A DNA stretch of 64,000 nt from JAVBSN01 sp031547045 (lineage in GTDB: Bacteria; Bacillota; Clostridia; Lachnospirales; Lachnospiraceae), in assembly GCA_031547045.1 (NCBI GenBank), contig JAVBSN010000011.1, positions 1 through 64,000 of the forward strand, given 5' to 3'. A model generated the notes under the pieces. It did no database searches, was not told the origin of the DNA, and saw only the letters and a list, made by a program, of their open reading frames with translations. Positions 18,758-26,858 of this stretch are shown in pieces. Both the position numbers and the translations under genes were made by a program. Each line of letters opens with the position of its first letter. The stretch's first letter is position 1.

Positions 18758-19999
18758 TTAATTTTGATTTCTATATCCTAATACTACTTCTAAATCTATT
18801 TCCTGATAATTACCATTCTTATCTTTTCTCTGAATAGTCATTGTAACACTTGAACCACCTGTTTTCTTGGATAACTCATCTTGTAAGGTTTCCATGCTAT
18901 TTATAGATTTGTCATCAAACTTAATAATAATATCCCCTGCTATAAGTCCACCTTGTTCTGCTGGTGAGCCACTACCTACTGTAGATACATATATTCCTTC
19001 TGGCATATTAAGCATTACTGAATATTCCTCTGTAATATCATTTCCCTGTATACCTAGATAGGCTTGATTTTCCGTTAACACTTCTTCTGAATTAACCAAA
19101 TCATTTATTATTGGTATAGCATCTGAAATAGGAATTGCATATCCCATACCTTCAACAGAACTATCTACAAACTTAACTGTGTTAATGCCTATTACTTCAC
19201 CATTTATATTAAGCAACGCTCCACCACTATTACCAAAATTAATAGCTGCATCTGTTTGTAATAGAGTCATTGTTTTATCTTCTAATTGAACATCTCTATT
19301 TAATGCACTAATATAACCTACTGTTACAGATTGCCCATACCCTAATGCATTTCCTATAGCTATAGCTGGTTCTCCTACATCTAGTGCATCAGAATCTCCT
19401 AGAGTCGCTACAGCAATAGCTCCAAGTGTATCTTCACTTAAGTCCGATACCTTTACTTCTATTACAGCTAAATCAGTTTTTTCATCATAACCTTTAACAA
19501 TAGCTCCTGCAGTTGTATCATTAGCAAATCCTACAGTTAATTTGTTACTTCCACTAATAACATGATAATTTGTCACGATTAATAATCTATCATCATCTAT
19601 AGATATTATAAAGCCTGAACCACTTCCATCAACTTCTCTTTCATAGTTTTCAAACCATGTACTATAAGTCTGTGTAGTAGTATTTGTAATAGATACTATA
19701 GATGGCATAACATTTTTAGCAACCTGTGAAACATCATATGTTGTATTTACCAATCCATTTGTAGATGTTTTTTCTAAGGTATTTGTTTGCGAAATTTCTG
19801 TATTTCCTGAAACTATATATTTACTATATACAAAATCAACACCTACGAAAACCGTACCTGCAAACAATCCAAACACTGCACCAAACAGAATCATACTGGC
19901 TAATTTCGTTATAAATTTTGGTTTCGGCTTATTCTCTTTTGCCATCTCTACTTTTGTCACATTTTCCAAATCATTATTGTTATTATATTCATTATCCAT
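18758..19999 (-). CDS. htrA: HtrA/DegP-like membrane-anchored serine protease with PDZ domain
   Basis: 413 residues. A short cytoplasmic N-terminus and one transmembrane helix (about 33-52) tether a trypsin-like domain with the full triad His146 (TNYHVI), Asp176 (KTDLAV) and Ser258 (FGNSGGALL). A single PDZ domain follows (about 305-400; NQAYLGIQG ... GLIAGDIIIKFDD). The layout matches Firmicute HtrA/YkdA/YycK proteins that degrade misfolded exported proteins. A perfect TATTAATC-atg-GATTAATA palindrome lies at 20022-20040 just upstream and could be an operator. A hairpin terminator follows. Confidence 0.92.
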   Translation of the reverse strand: MDNEYNNNNDLENVTKVEMAKENKPKPKFITKLASMILFGAVFGLFAGTVFVGVDFVYSKYIVSGNTEISQTNTLEKTSTNGLVNTTYDVSQVAKNVMPSIVSITNTTTQTYSTWFENYEREVDGSGSGFIISIDDDRLLIVTNYHVISGSNKLTVGFANDTTAGAIVKGYDEKTDLAVIEVKVSDLSEDTLGAIAVATLGDSDALDVGEPAIAIGNALGYGQSVTVGYISALNRDVQLEDKTMTLLQTDAAINFGNSGGALLNINGEVIGINTVKFVDSSVEGMGYAIPISDAIPIINDLVNSEEVLTENQAYLGIQGNDITEEYSVMLNMPEGIYVSTVGSGSPAEQGGLIAGDIIIKFDDKSINSMETLQDELSKKTGGSSVTMTIQRKDKNGNYQEIDLEVVLGYRNQN

Positions 20000-20021
20000 A
20001 CAAAAAGGCTCCTTTCAAATA

Positions 20022-20040
20022 TATTAATCATGGATTAATA
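20022..20040. promoter_or_regulatory. Palindrome upstream of htrA
   Basis: Perfect eight-base inverted repeat with a three-base spacer, 23-41 bases before the htrA start codon. It may be a regulator site or chance in AT-rich DNA. Confidence 0.3.
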
Positions 20041-20096
20041 TAATGATAGCAACCTTTTGTGTATAATCTGTGTTCTATTTGTATATAAATTGTGTT

Positions 20097-21167
20097 TTAT
20101 AAATCCAATTTCATATCGCCTTCTTTTATCAAGCCAGCTTTACGCATTAATTCAGAAATTATTAAAGAAATTATTGCTGGTGCAATTATATGCATAATTA
20201 GAATCTGAATCATAGTTACTACTCCACCAACGCCTGCTTCAGTCATAGTTTGGAATGTAGTTATCTGTCCTACTAACCCTGAAGTACCCATTCCTGAGCC
20301 TACAGAATTACAAGTCATACCTAATACCTTACTTGATATTGGTCCTAATATAGCACTTGTTATAATAGCTGGTAACCATATAATTGGCTTCTTAACAATG
20401 TTTGGTACTTGAAGCATAGATGTTCCCAATCCTTGTGCAACTAAACCACCTATTTTGTTTTCTCTATAACTTGCCACTGCAAACCCTATCATTTGAGCAC
20501 TACAGCCTACAACTGCTGCTCCGGCTGCAACTCCTGACAAACTAAGCATTATTCCTAATGCTGCTGAACTAATAGGTAATGTTAATACAATTCCCATAAC
20601 TACAGCAACTAATATTCCCATAATAATAGGTTGTCTTTCTGTTGACCAATTTATAAAACTTCCTAATGAAGTCATCATACTTGATATAGGAGGACCTACT
20701 AATAATCCTACTATAGCACCTGATGCAATTGAGACAATTGGTGTAACCAATATATCAACTTTAGTCTTTCCTGCTACTAATGTTCCCATTTCTATTGCTA
20801 CATATGCCGCAATAAATGCTCCTAAAGGCTCACCAGGTCCGCCATATATAACTGCACCTGCTTCACCAATCAATGTTCCAGCTAATATTTTAGATGCATA
20901 TCCTCCTATCATAGCTGCAACTGATGCTGATACTGTAACTAATGGTTTTGTATTAAACTTCTGTGCAACACCTACACCAATTCCAGCGCAAGTAAGAGAT
21001 TTAGCAACTGATGCTATTACGCATATATATGCTCCAAAAGTTCCTCCTATTAGTGTTCCAATCTGACTAACAATAGTTCCAACAATTAATGTTGCAAATA
21101 ATCCCATTGCCATTCCTGATAAACCTTCAATAAATATTCGGTTTAAAATTTTTTTAAATTTTTCCAT
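20097..21167 (-). CDS. PfoR-like membrane protein (PTS_EIIC_2 family)
   Basis: About 356 residues, hydrophobic throughout with roughly ten membrane segments and many Gly/Ala-rich helices (SGMAMGLFATLIVGTIVSQI, GCSAQMIGFAVASYRENKIG). It matches the PTS_EIIC_2/PfoR group: membrane proteins related to sugar-phosphotransferase IIC subunits but lacking IIA/IIB domains, with no proven substrate. The ATG at 21167 follows AAAGGA by 12 bases; a TTG at 21188 in the same frame is less likely. It lies directly after niaR, and the gap carries repeats like a NiaR operator, which hints at a role in pyridine or related transport (inference). Confidence 0.75.
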   Translation of the reverse strand: MEKFKKILNRIFIEGLSGMAMGLFATLIVGTIVSQIGTLIGGTFGAYICVIASVAKSLTCAGIGVGVAQKFNTKPLVTVSASVAAMIGGYASKILAGTLIGEAGAVIYGGPGEPLGAFIAAYVAIEMGTLVAGKTKVDILVTPIVSIASGAIVGLLVGPPISSMMTSLGSFINWSTERQPIIMGILVAVVMGIVLTLPISSAALGIMLSLSGVAAGAAVVGCSAQMIGFAVASYRENKIGGLVAQGLGTSMLQVPNIVKKPIIWLPAIITSAILGPISSKVLGMTCNSVGSGMGTSGLVGQITTFQTMTEAGVGGVVTMIQILIMHIIAPAIISLIISELMRKAGLIKEGDMKLDL

Positions 21168-21200
21168 AGTATGTAATAATCCTTTCAAGTATAATAGCTG

Positions 21201-21243
21201 TTTACACCAAGTTTTACACCTGTCTTGTCAGCTTTCCTGACAA
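21201..21243 (-). promoter_or_regulatory. Candidate NiaR operator in front of the PfoR-like gene
   Basis: Two direct copies of TTTACACC (21201-21208 and 21213-21220) are followed by CTGTC and a perfect inverted repeat TTGTCAG / CTGACAA (21225-21231, 21237-21243). ACACCTGTC-like elements are what I recall for Firmicute NiaR sites. The position between niaR and the membrane gene supports regulation, but binding is inferred. Confidence 0.45.
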
Positions 21244-21287
21244 ATAATATCATATTATAGAGCAAATTGCAAATAAAAAAGGATATA

Positions 21288-21803
21288 TTACTTTATAATA
21301 TATCCTTTCTCTAATAATTGTTGCTCAATAACATCTAATACATCTTCACTATCAGCTTCAACTGTATGAATATGTACACCGTTAGTTAGTTTATTTAATG
21401 GTTCTCCATTTGAATTACTTATATTTTTAAGAAATTCATCTACATCAAGCCTATTTCTTATTATTAAATCAACTGTAATGCTTCCATATACACCATGTTC
21501 AACTATAACATCCAGAACCTTTCCACCATAATCAACAATGGTATACAACTCATCTTGTATCTCTTCATCAGTATGTTTAACCAAAAATGTTCTGTTACAT
21601 TTATCTTCTTCATGGCTATATAACATATATCCCTTAGTAGTTGATATTATATTTTTATTAACAGCTCTCAGCAAAGCAATATCTTGAACTATCACTTGTC
21701 TACTAACCCCTAGTCGTTTAGATAGCTCACTTCCTGCTATTGGTACATTACTATTTTTTAAAATATTTATTAGTTCTTCTCGACGTTTTTTACTTTCCAT
21801 CAT
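21288..21803 (-). CDS. niaR: Nicotinate-responsive transcriptional repressor NiaR
   Basis: 171 residues. An N-terminal winged helix-turn-helix (about 5-60; GSELSKRLGVSRQVIVQDI) is followed by a 3H domain (about 75-168) with its characteristic histidines in LVKHTDEE, VEHGVYGS and GVHIHTVE. NiaR proteins repress niacin salvage, transport or NAD synthesis genes when nicotinate is available, and the 3H histidines are thought to bind metal. No nad gene is adjacent; the downstream PfoR-like gene is the most obvious possible target. It starts 20 bases after the ABC-F gene, so it may be read from the same transcript. Confidence 0.9.
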   Translation of the reverse strand: MMESKKRREELINILKNSNVPIAGSELSKRLGVSRQVIVQDIALLRAVNKNIISTTKGYMLYSHEEDKCNRTFLVKHTDEEIQDELYTIVDYGGKVLDVIVEHGVYGSITVDLIIRNRLDVDEFLKNISNSNGEPLNKLTNGVHIHTVEADSEDVLDVIEQQLLEKGYIIK

Positions 21804-21823
21804 AAATCACTCACTCCATAATA

Positions 21824-23671
21824 CTATTGATTTTCTATTTTTTCTGCTAAGTCATTAAGATATACCCATCTATCCATCTTCTCTTCTAATTGTTTCTCCA
21901 AACTTTCTTTCTGAATCATTAATTCATTTAATCTGGAATATTGACTAGCTGATGCTTCTATATCTTTATCCATAACTTCTATTTGTTCTTCTAAACTAGC
22001 AATATCTAAATCTATTGTTTCATATTCTTTTTTCTCATAATATGTAAACTTAATTTTATCTTCTCTCTTTTTCCAGGTATCTTTACTATTTGATTTAATT
22101 TCATCTATCACTTTTTCATTATCAATATCTGCTTTTCCTGTAGAATTATCTGATAAAATAGATTCTACATTATCTAATCCTATACCACCTGTTCTTTCAA
22201 TATAATCTGTATATCCACCTTCATATTGATTAATAGTTCCATTGCCTTCAAAAGCAAATATTCTATCTACTATTCTATCAAGAAAATATCTATCATGAGA
22301 AACTGTAATAACAATCCCCTGAAAACTATCTAAATAATCTTCTAATATAGTAAGGGTTGCAATATCTAGGTCATTAGTAGGCTCATCTAATATAAGTACA
22401 TTAGGTGCTCCCATTAATACTTTAAGAAGGTACAATCTTCTCTTCTCCCCTCCTGACAATTTGCTTATTGGTGTATATTGCATTGCTGATATAAATAGAA
22501 ACCTTTCTAACATTTGAGATGCTGATATTTTACCTGTTGTTGTTTCAACAAATTCTGCAATATTGCGAATATAATCAATAACTCTTTCGCTTCCATTCAT
22601 ATCTTCACATTCTTGAGCAAAATATCCTATCCTTATTGTTTCACCAGTTACAACTGTACCATTATCAGCTACCTCTTCCCCCATTATAATCTTCAAAAGG
22701 GTAGATTTACCACAACCATTTTTGCCAACAATTCCAATTCTATCACCCTTAAGTGTATAATAAGTAAAATTGTTAATAAGACATCTATCATTATAAGCTT
22801 TACTTATATCTTCTATTTCTATTGTTTTCTTTCCTATTCTTGTAGCAACAGAGTCTAATTCTACATTTTTTACTTCTTGAGGACCTTTCGTATTCTTCAT
22901 ATCCTCATATCGCTCTAATCTAGCTTTCTGTTTTGTAGAACGAGCTCTTGCTCCTCTTTGCACCCATAAAAGTTCTGTACGGAGTATACTTTCTCTTTTT
23001 CTGTTAGATGCAATTTCATCATCCAATCTTTGTTGCCTAAGTTCAAGAAATTCTGAATAATTTGCATTATAATTATATACATTTGCATTATCAATCTCTA
23101 TAATTCTATTAGTTACCCTATCCAAAAAATATCTATCATGAGTAACGATAATAAGTACGCCCTTATACTTACCAAGATATTGTTCCAGCCACATAACCAT
23201 ACTGCTATCCAAATGATTGGTTGGCTCATCCATTATAAGTATCTTAGCCGGAGATACTAAGGTTCTTGCTAAAGCAATTCTTTTCTTTTCACCACCTGAT
23301 AAGCTGTCAATCACATTATCATAAGCATATATATTCAACTTATTAAGAATATTCTTTGCTTCTCCTTCGATATTCCAATGTTCATTAGAACTTTTTTTAT
23401 CGCGGATTACATATTCTAAAACTGTATCTCCCAAATTAAATTCTGGATTCTGTGGTAAATAAGCTATATCAGCATCATTATTTTTAACTATCTGACCTTC
23501 ATCTGATTCTACTATTCCACCAATAATTTTAAGAAGTGTAGATTTCCCTGTACCATTTATACCTATTACACCAATCTTGTCTCCTTCATTAATTCCAAAA
23601 GAGACTTGATCTAATAATACTTTCTCACCATATATTTTTGTTATTTTATCTGCCACTAATACGTTCATCAT
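21824..23671 (-). CDS. ABC-F family ATPase (Uup/YdiF-like)
   Basis: About 615 residues with two ABC cassettes and no membrane segments. Cassette 1 has GINGTGKST, LSGGEKKR and ILIMDEPTNHLD; cassette 2 has GKNGCGKST, LSGGEKRR and VLILDEPTNDLD. The inter-cassette linker is rich in Arg/Lys (LRTELLWVQRGARARSTKQ), and the last 100 residues form a coiled coil as in Uup. ABC-F proteins act on ribosomes or nucleic acids rather than in transport. The ATG at 23671 overlaps the TGA of a small upstream reading frame by one base; TTG 23674 and ATG 23668 are alternatives. Confidence 0.88.
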   Translation of the reverse strand: MMNVLVADKITKIYGEKVLLDQVSFGINEGDKIGVIGINGTGKSTLLKIIGGIVESDEGQIVKNNDADIAYLPQNPEFNLGDTVLEYVIRDKKSSNEHWNIEGEAKNILNKLNIYAYDNVIDSLSGGEKKRIALARTLVSPAKILIMDEPTNHLDSSMVMWLEQYLGKYKGVLIIVTHDRYFLDRVTNRIIEIDNANVYNYNANYSEFLELRQQRLDDEIASNRKRESILRTELLWVQRGARARSTKQKARLERYEDMKNTKGPQEVKNVELDSVATRIGKKTIEIEDISKAYNDRCLINNFTYYTLKGDRIGIVGKNGCGKSTLLKIIMGEEVADNGTVVTGETIRIGYFAQECEDMNGSERVIDYIRNIAEFVETTTGKISASQMLERFLFISAMQYTPISKLSGGEKRRLYLLKVLMGAPNVLILDEPTNDLDIATLTILEDYLDSFQGIVITVSHDRYFLDRIVDRIFAFEGNGTINQYEGGYTDYIERTGGIGLDNVESILSDNSTGKADIDNEKVIDEIKSNSKDTWKKREDKIKFTYYEKKEYETIDLDIASLEEQIEVMDKDIEASASQYSRLNELMIQKESLEKQLEEKMDRWVYLNDLAEKIENQ

Positions 23672-23826
23672 CAATTTCCCATCATTCTAGAATATCTTAG
23701 CTCCACATTTATCACAAAATGTACTTTATTATTTACCTTCATTGTTTCCGATATTTCTTTTGTTTTATTTGCTACATCTTGACTTGTAGATGTAATAGTT
23801 TCTTTTACCTGATCAAAAAAGCCCAT
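23671..23826 (-). pseudogene. Shortened, frameshifted zinc-ribbon gene upstream of the ABC-F gene
   Basis: A GGAGG ribosome site and ATG at 23826 start MGFFDQVKETITSTSQDVAN, the usual N-terminus of a widespread clostridial coiled-coil plus zinc-ribbon protein of about 100-120 residues. After about 33 residues the frame runs into unrelated sequence and stops at 23671. One frame over, the same DNA reads STFCDKCGAKIF and stops at 23687, the typical CxxCGAKI C-terminus of that family. The central coiled coil and first CxxC pair are missing. The gene therefore looks like a remnant with an internal deletion and frameshift. The leftover 51-codon frame still ends on the ABC-F start codon and could serve as a translated leader. 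Confidence 0.65.
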
Positions 23827-23961
23827 ATATAATCCTCCTCTAAAATACCTAAGCTAAGTATTCATAGTATAACATATTCATCCATCTAATTCTATATTGC
23901 TTGTAATTAAATCTAATGCTATAATACATTCTAGTTAAATACTAAGGAAACGGAGACTACT

Positions 23962-24234
23962 ATGTTTAGAATATGGGGCAAATTACTTAAAGATAATAGA
24001 TTATTAAAAGATACTGTAATATGCATAGATAATTACAGCCTTTCGCGAACAGCAAAAGTATATGAGGCTCTTAATCAAATATGCCTTGAATTTGACTTAG
24101 CTAAACCAATATGGCTTGAAACCAATAAAAATGATTTCGTAAAGCATGCTAGAACTAGATTTACTAAAGACAGTTTTATTGAGGAAATTGAATTTGATTA
24201 TTTAGATTTTCAGGTAATAGAGGAAGATCATTAA
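23962..24234 (+). CDS. Small conserved-looking hypothetical protein
   Basis: 90 residues, GGAG ribosome site before the ATG. The sequence (MFRIWGKLLKDNRLLKDTVI...) is soluble, mixed alpha/beta, with no cysteine cluster or membrane segment and an acidic C-terminus (DYLDFQVIEEDH). No domain recognised with certainty. It is monocistronic, lies between divergent and convergent neighbours, and shares the terminator at 24250-24289 with typA. Confidence 0.75.
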   Translation: MFRIWGKLLKDNRLLKDTVICIDNYSLSRTAKVYEALNQICLEFDLAKPIWLETNKNDFVKHARTRFTKDSFIEEIEFDYLDFQVIEEDH

Positions 24235-24249
24235 AATATAGTTACAAAA

Positions 24250-24289
24250 AAGGTGTTTAAAATATCTATATAGTTATTTTAAACACCTT
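24250..24289. terminator. Bidirectional terminator between the small gene and typA
   Basis: Perfect 15-base-pair stem (24250-24264, 24275-24289) with a ten-base loop; the minus-strand side is followed by six T residues. Confidence 0.85.
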
Positions 24290-24304
24290 CTGCATTTTAA
24301 CTTA

Positions 24305-24919
24305 TTATGAATTTCTCTTAGCTCTCATTCTTGCTGTTGGATCTAGAATCTTCTTACGAATACGAATATTTTTTGGAGTTATTTCTAATAATTCATCAGT
24401 ATCTATAAATTCCAAAGCTTGTTCTAAGCTTAATACTCTAGGTGGACTTAATTTTAATGCATCATCAGAACCTGAAGCACGAGTGTTAGTAAGTTGCTTC
24501 TTCTTACATACATTTAATTCAATATCTTCATTCTTTCCATTTTGTCCAATTACCATACCAGCATATACTTGTTCACCTGCTCCTACAAACAATGTTCCTC
24601 TGTCTTGAGCACTAAACAAACCATAGGCTACCGTCTCACCTGATTCAAATGCTATTAATGAGCCTTGACTTCTATAGTGAATCTCGCCTTTATATGGGCC
24701 GTATTCATCAAATACAGTATTTATAATACCTGTTCCCTTAGTAGACGTCATAAAGTCTCCTCTAAAGCCTATTAAGCCTCTAGACGGTATATATATTTCT
24801 AATCTTACTGTACCATCATTAGATGGTGACATTCCTTGTAATTCACCTTTTCTATTATTAAGCATATTAATTACTGTACCAGAAAACTCATCTGGAACAT
24901 CAATAATTGCAGTTTCCAT
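24305..24919 (-). CDS. typA: C-terminal part of TypA (domain V and BipA-specific CTD)
   Basis: 204 residues if started at the ATG at 24919, in the same frame as the upstream part. Contains EFSGTVINMLNNRKGEL and PSRGLIGFRGDFMT, typical of the EF-G-V-like domain, and the BipA C-terminal domain (LFVGAGEQVYAGMVIGQN; LTNTRASGSDDALKL). GGAGAG lies 12 bases before the ATG, a little far for strong initiation, but termination-reinitiation is possible. Confidence 0.65.
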   Translation of the reverse strand: METAIIDVPDEFSGTVINMLNNRKGELQGMSPSNDGTVRLEIYIPSRGLIGFRGDFMTSTKGTGIINTVFDEYGPYKGEIHYRSQGSLIAFESGETVAYGLFSAQDRGTLFVGAGEQVYAGMVIGQNGKNEDIELNVCKKKQLTNTRASGSDDALKLSPPRVLSLEQALEFIDTDELLEITPKNIRIRKKILDPTARMRAKRNS

Positions 24920-24922
24920 TGG

Positions 24923-26134
24923 TTATAATTTCTCTCCACGCTCATTTTCCTTATATATAACTTGCGCCTTACTTACTGCAAATTCATATCCTTCTCTTCT
25001 CATATTTTCAATAAGAACAGATAAATGTAATTCTCCTCTACCAGATACTTTGAAACTATCTGCACTATCAGTTTCTTCAACACGTAAACTTACATCTGTA
25101 TTAAGCTCTCTAAATAATCTATCTCTTAAATGTCTTGAAGTAACAAATTTACCTTCTTTTCCTGCAAGTGGTGAGTCATTAACTATGAATTCCATAGCTA
25201 TTGTTGGATCTGATATTTTCTGAAATGGTATTGGTTCTGGATTATCACCTGAACAAACTGTATCTCCTATTTGAATATCTGTTATACCAGAAATTGCAAC
25301 AATAGCACCTACTGTGGCTTCATTAACTTCAACTTTATTAAGACCATCAAATTCATATAATTTACCAATCTTAACTTTTTTCTTCTTAGTTAAATCATGG
25401 GCATTAACTAACACTACCTCTTGATTAAGAGATATTGTACCGTTATCTACTTTACCTACACCTATTCTACCAACATATTCGTTAAAATCTATTGTACTTA
25501 TTAATACTTGTACATCTGCATCTCTATCACCAACAGGTGCTGGTATATAGTTAATAATAGTGTCAAACAAAGGTTTCATATCAGTTCCTTCGACACCGAT
25601 TTCTGTAGATGCCAATCCTGCTTTTGCAGATGCGAATATAAACGGACAATCTAATTGCTCATCTGTTGCATCTAATTCTAGTAATAATTCTAATACTTCA
25701 TCTACTACTTCCTCTGGTCTAGCTTCTGGCCTATCTATTTTATTAACACATACAATAACATGTAAATCTAATTCAAGTGCCTTTTTTAGAACAAACTTAG
25801 TCTGTGGCATAGCTCCTTCAAATGCATCAACTACTAATATTACACCATTAACCATTTTAAGAACACGTTCTACTTCTCCACCAAAATCAGCATGTCCTGG
25901 TGTATCAATAATATTTATTTTTGTATCACCATATGTAACTGCTGTATTTTTAGATAATATGGTAATACCTCTTTCTCTCTCTATATCATTTGAATCCATT
26001 ACACGTTCAACCACTTCTTGATTCTCACGATATACACCGCTTTGTTTTAATAATTCATCAACCAAAGTTGTTTTACCATGATCAACGTGAGCTATAATAG
26101 CTATATTTCTAATGTCTTCTCTCGAACTTTTCAT
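24923..26134 (-). CDS. typA: N-terminal part of TypA (GTPase domain, domain II, start of domain III)
   Basis: 403 residues ending ENERGEKL. GTPase motifs are intact: AHVDHGKTTL (P-loop), RGITI (switch I), DTPGHADF, NKIDRPEA and SAKAG. A beta-barrel domain II follows (about 205-300), then an EF-G domain III-like region cut off near residue 403. Lacking the C-terminal domains, it should bind GTP but is unlikely to dock on the ribosome normally by itself. Confidence 0.8.
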   Translation of the reverse strand: MKSSREDIRNIAIIAHVDHGKTTLVDELLKQSGVYRENQEVVERVMDSNDIERERGITILSKNTAVTYGDTKINIIDTPGHADFGGEVERVLKMVNGVILVVDAFEGAMPQTKFVLKKALELDLHVIVCVNKIDRPEARPEEVVDEVLELLLELDATDEQLDCPFIFASAKAGLASTEIGVEGTDMKPLFDTIINYIPAPVGDRDADVQVLISTIDFNEYVGRIGVGKVDNGTISLNQEVVLVNAHDLTKKKKVKIGKLYEFDGLNKVEVNEATVGAIVAISGITDIQIGDTVCSGDNPEPIPFQKISDPTIAMEFIVNDSPLAGKEGKFVTSRHLRDRLFRELNTDVSLRVEETDSADSFKVSGRGELHLSVLIENMRREGYEFAVSKAQVIYKENERGEKL

Positions 26135-26244
26135 AAAAGCCTTCTTTCTATTTTAACTATAATTCTATGCAACGTTAATCATTCTAACACAACATATGTC
26201 TATTTTCAATTAAAAATAACATTTTTTGTAGCAACTTGTCATAT

Positions 26245-26724
26245 CTAATTCCATTGACTCTTTATAAAATCCACAAAATCGTCTCTACTCATATCATCAG
26301 TTACATAATAATAATATGTCTTCCCCATTTTATATGCTGCCATTAGAGTTCCATCTTTATCTCCTAAATATACTCCTATTATACCTATTTTAGATTTAGT
26401 TCCTGTACAAAGCCCTTCTGGGATTATTTCATTAGTCTCTGATGCATATCCGTATACTTCACATCCATCACTTATTTTTGTAACTACTTCTGTTGCTTCT
26501 CTATCCATACCATTATATTTATCTTTATTAATATATGCATCCACTTGCGAATTACTAAGGTCATTAAATTCTATTACACCTTTCCCATTCATAGTTGTAA
26601 ATACATACCCTATAAAACCTAAACAACCTATCATTACAACTACCATAATAGCTATAGTTATCTTATTAGTATTCTTATTCTTTGCATATATATTATTATT
26701 TTTTTCCTTATTGTGATTTCCCAT
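26245..26724 (-). CDS. Single-pass membrane protein of unknown function
   Basis: 159 residues with AGGAGG just before the ATG. An Asn/Lys-rich cytoplasmic N-terminus (about 1-22), one transmembrane helix (about 23-45) and an extracytoplasmic domain of about 110 residues (GVIEFNDLSNSQVDAYINKD ... FVDFIKSQWN). Three cysteines are present, two of them outside. No family recognised. Its leader region carries two overlapping hairpins (26781-26847). Confidence 0.65.
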   Translation of the reverse strand: MGNHNKEKNNNIYAKNKNTNKITIAIMVVVMIGCLGFIGYVFTTMNGKGVIEFNDLSNSQVDAYINKDKYNGMDREATEVVTKISDGCEVYGYASETNEIIPEGLCTGTKSKIGIIGVYLGDKDGTLMAAYKMGKTYYYYVTDDMSRDDFVDFIKSQWN

Positions 26725-26780
26725 AACTCCTCCATATTTATTTTTTCCACTTCGCCACAGTGCAATCCATAGCGGAGCGT

Positions 26781-26847
26781 CTATAATTTTATAAAGTCTT
26801 TTATAAAATTATAGAGGATAATCAACTAGTGATTATCCTCTATAATT
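26781..26847 (-). terminator. Two overlapping hairpins after the chemoreceptor gene
   Basis: Hairpin A is a perfect 18-base-pair stem (26807-26824 / 26830-26847, loop ACTAG). Hairpin B is a perfect 15-base-pair stem (26781-26795 / 26800-26814). They share bases 26807-26814 and so exclude each other. Hairpin A with the following T-rich stretch can terminate the chemoreceptor transcript. Confidence 0.6.
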
Positions 26848-26858
26848 ATTAATATTTC

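Larger units (their letters stand above)
24305..26134 (-). pseudogene. typA: typA/bipA translational GTPase gene interrupted by one in-frame stop codon
   Basis: Read as one frame, this would encode the usual TypA/BipA of about 609 residues. Codon 404 (24925-24923) is TAA, and the frame resumes at once with CCA ATG GAA ACT, with no shift. TypA proteins here read KLEPxE, so the change looks like GAA to TAA, a single substitution. TypA is a ribosome-binding GTPase needed in stress and cold growth and usually dispensable, so a real nonsense allele is plausible; a sequencing error is the main alternative. Translation might restart at the ATG two codons later (24919), giving a two-part protein. Confidence 0.85.

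Noticed and set aside
24923..24925. Stop-codon recoding or an alternative genetic code to explain the TAA in typA
   Set aside because: TAA ends many ordinary genes in this window, and no recoding signal is visible; a simple mutation is more likely.
25560..26021. Plus-strand open frame of 153 codons, Ser/Asn/Thr-rich
   Set aside because: Antisense shadow of the typA GTPase domain, whose motifs are unambiguous.
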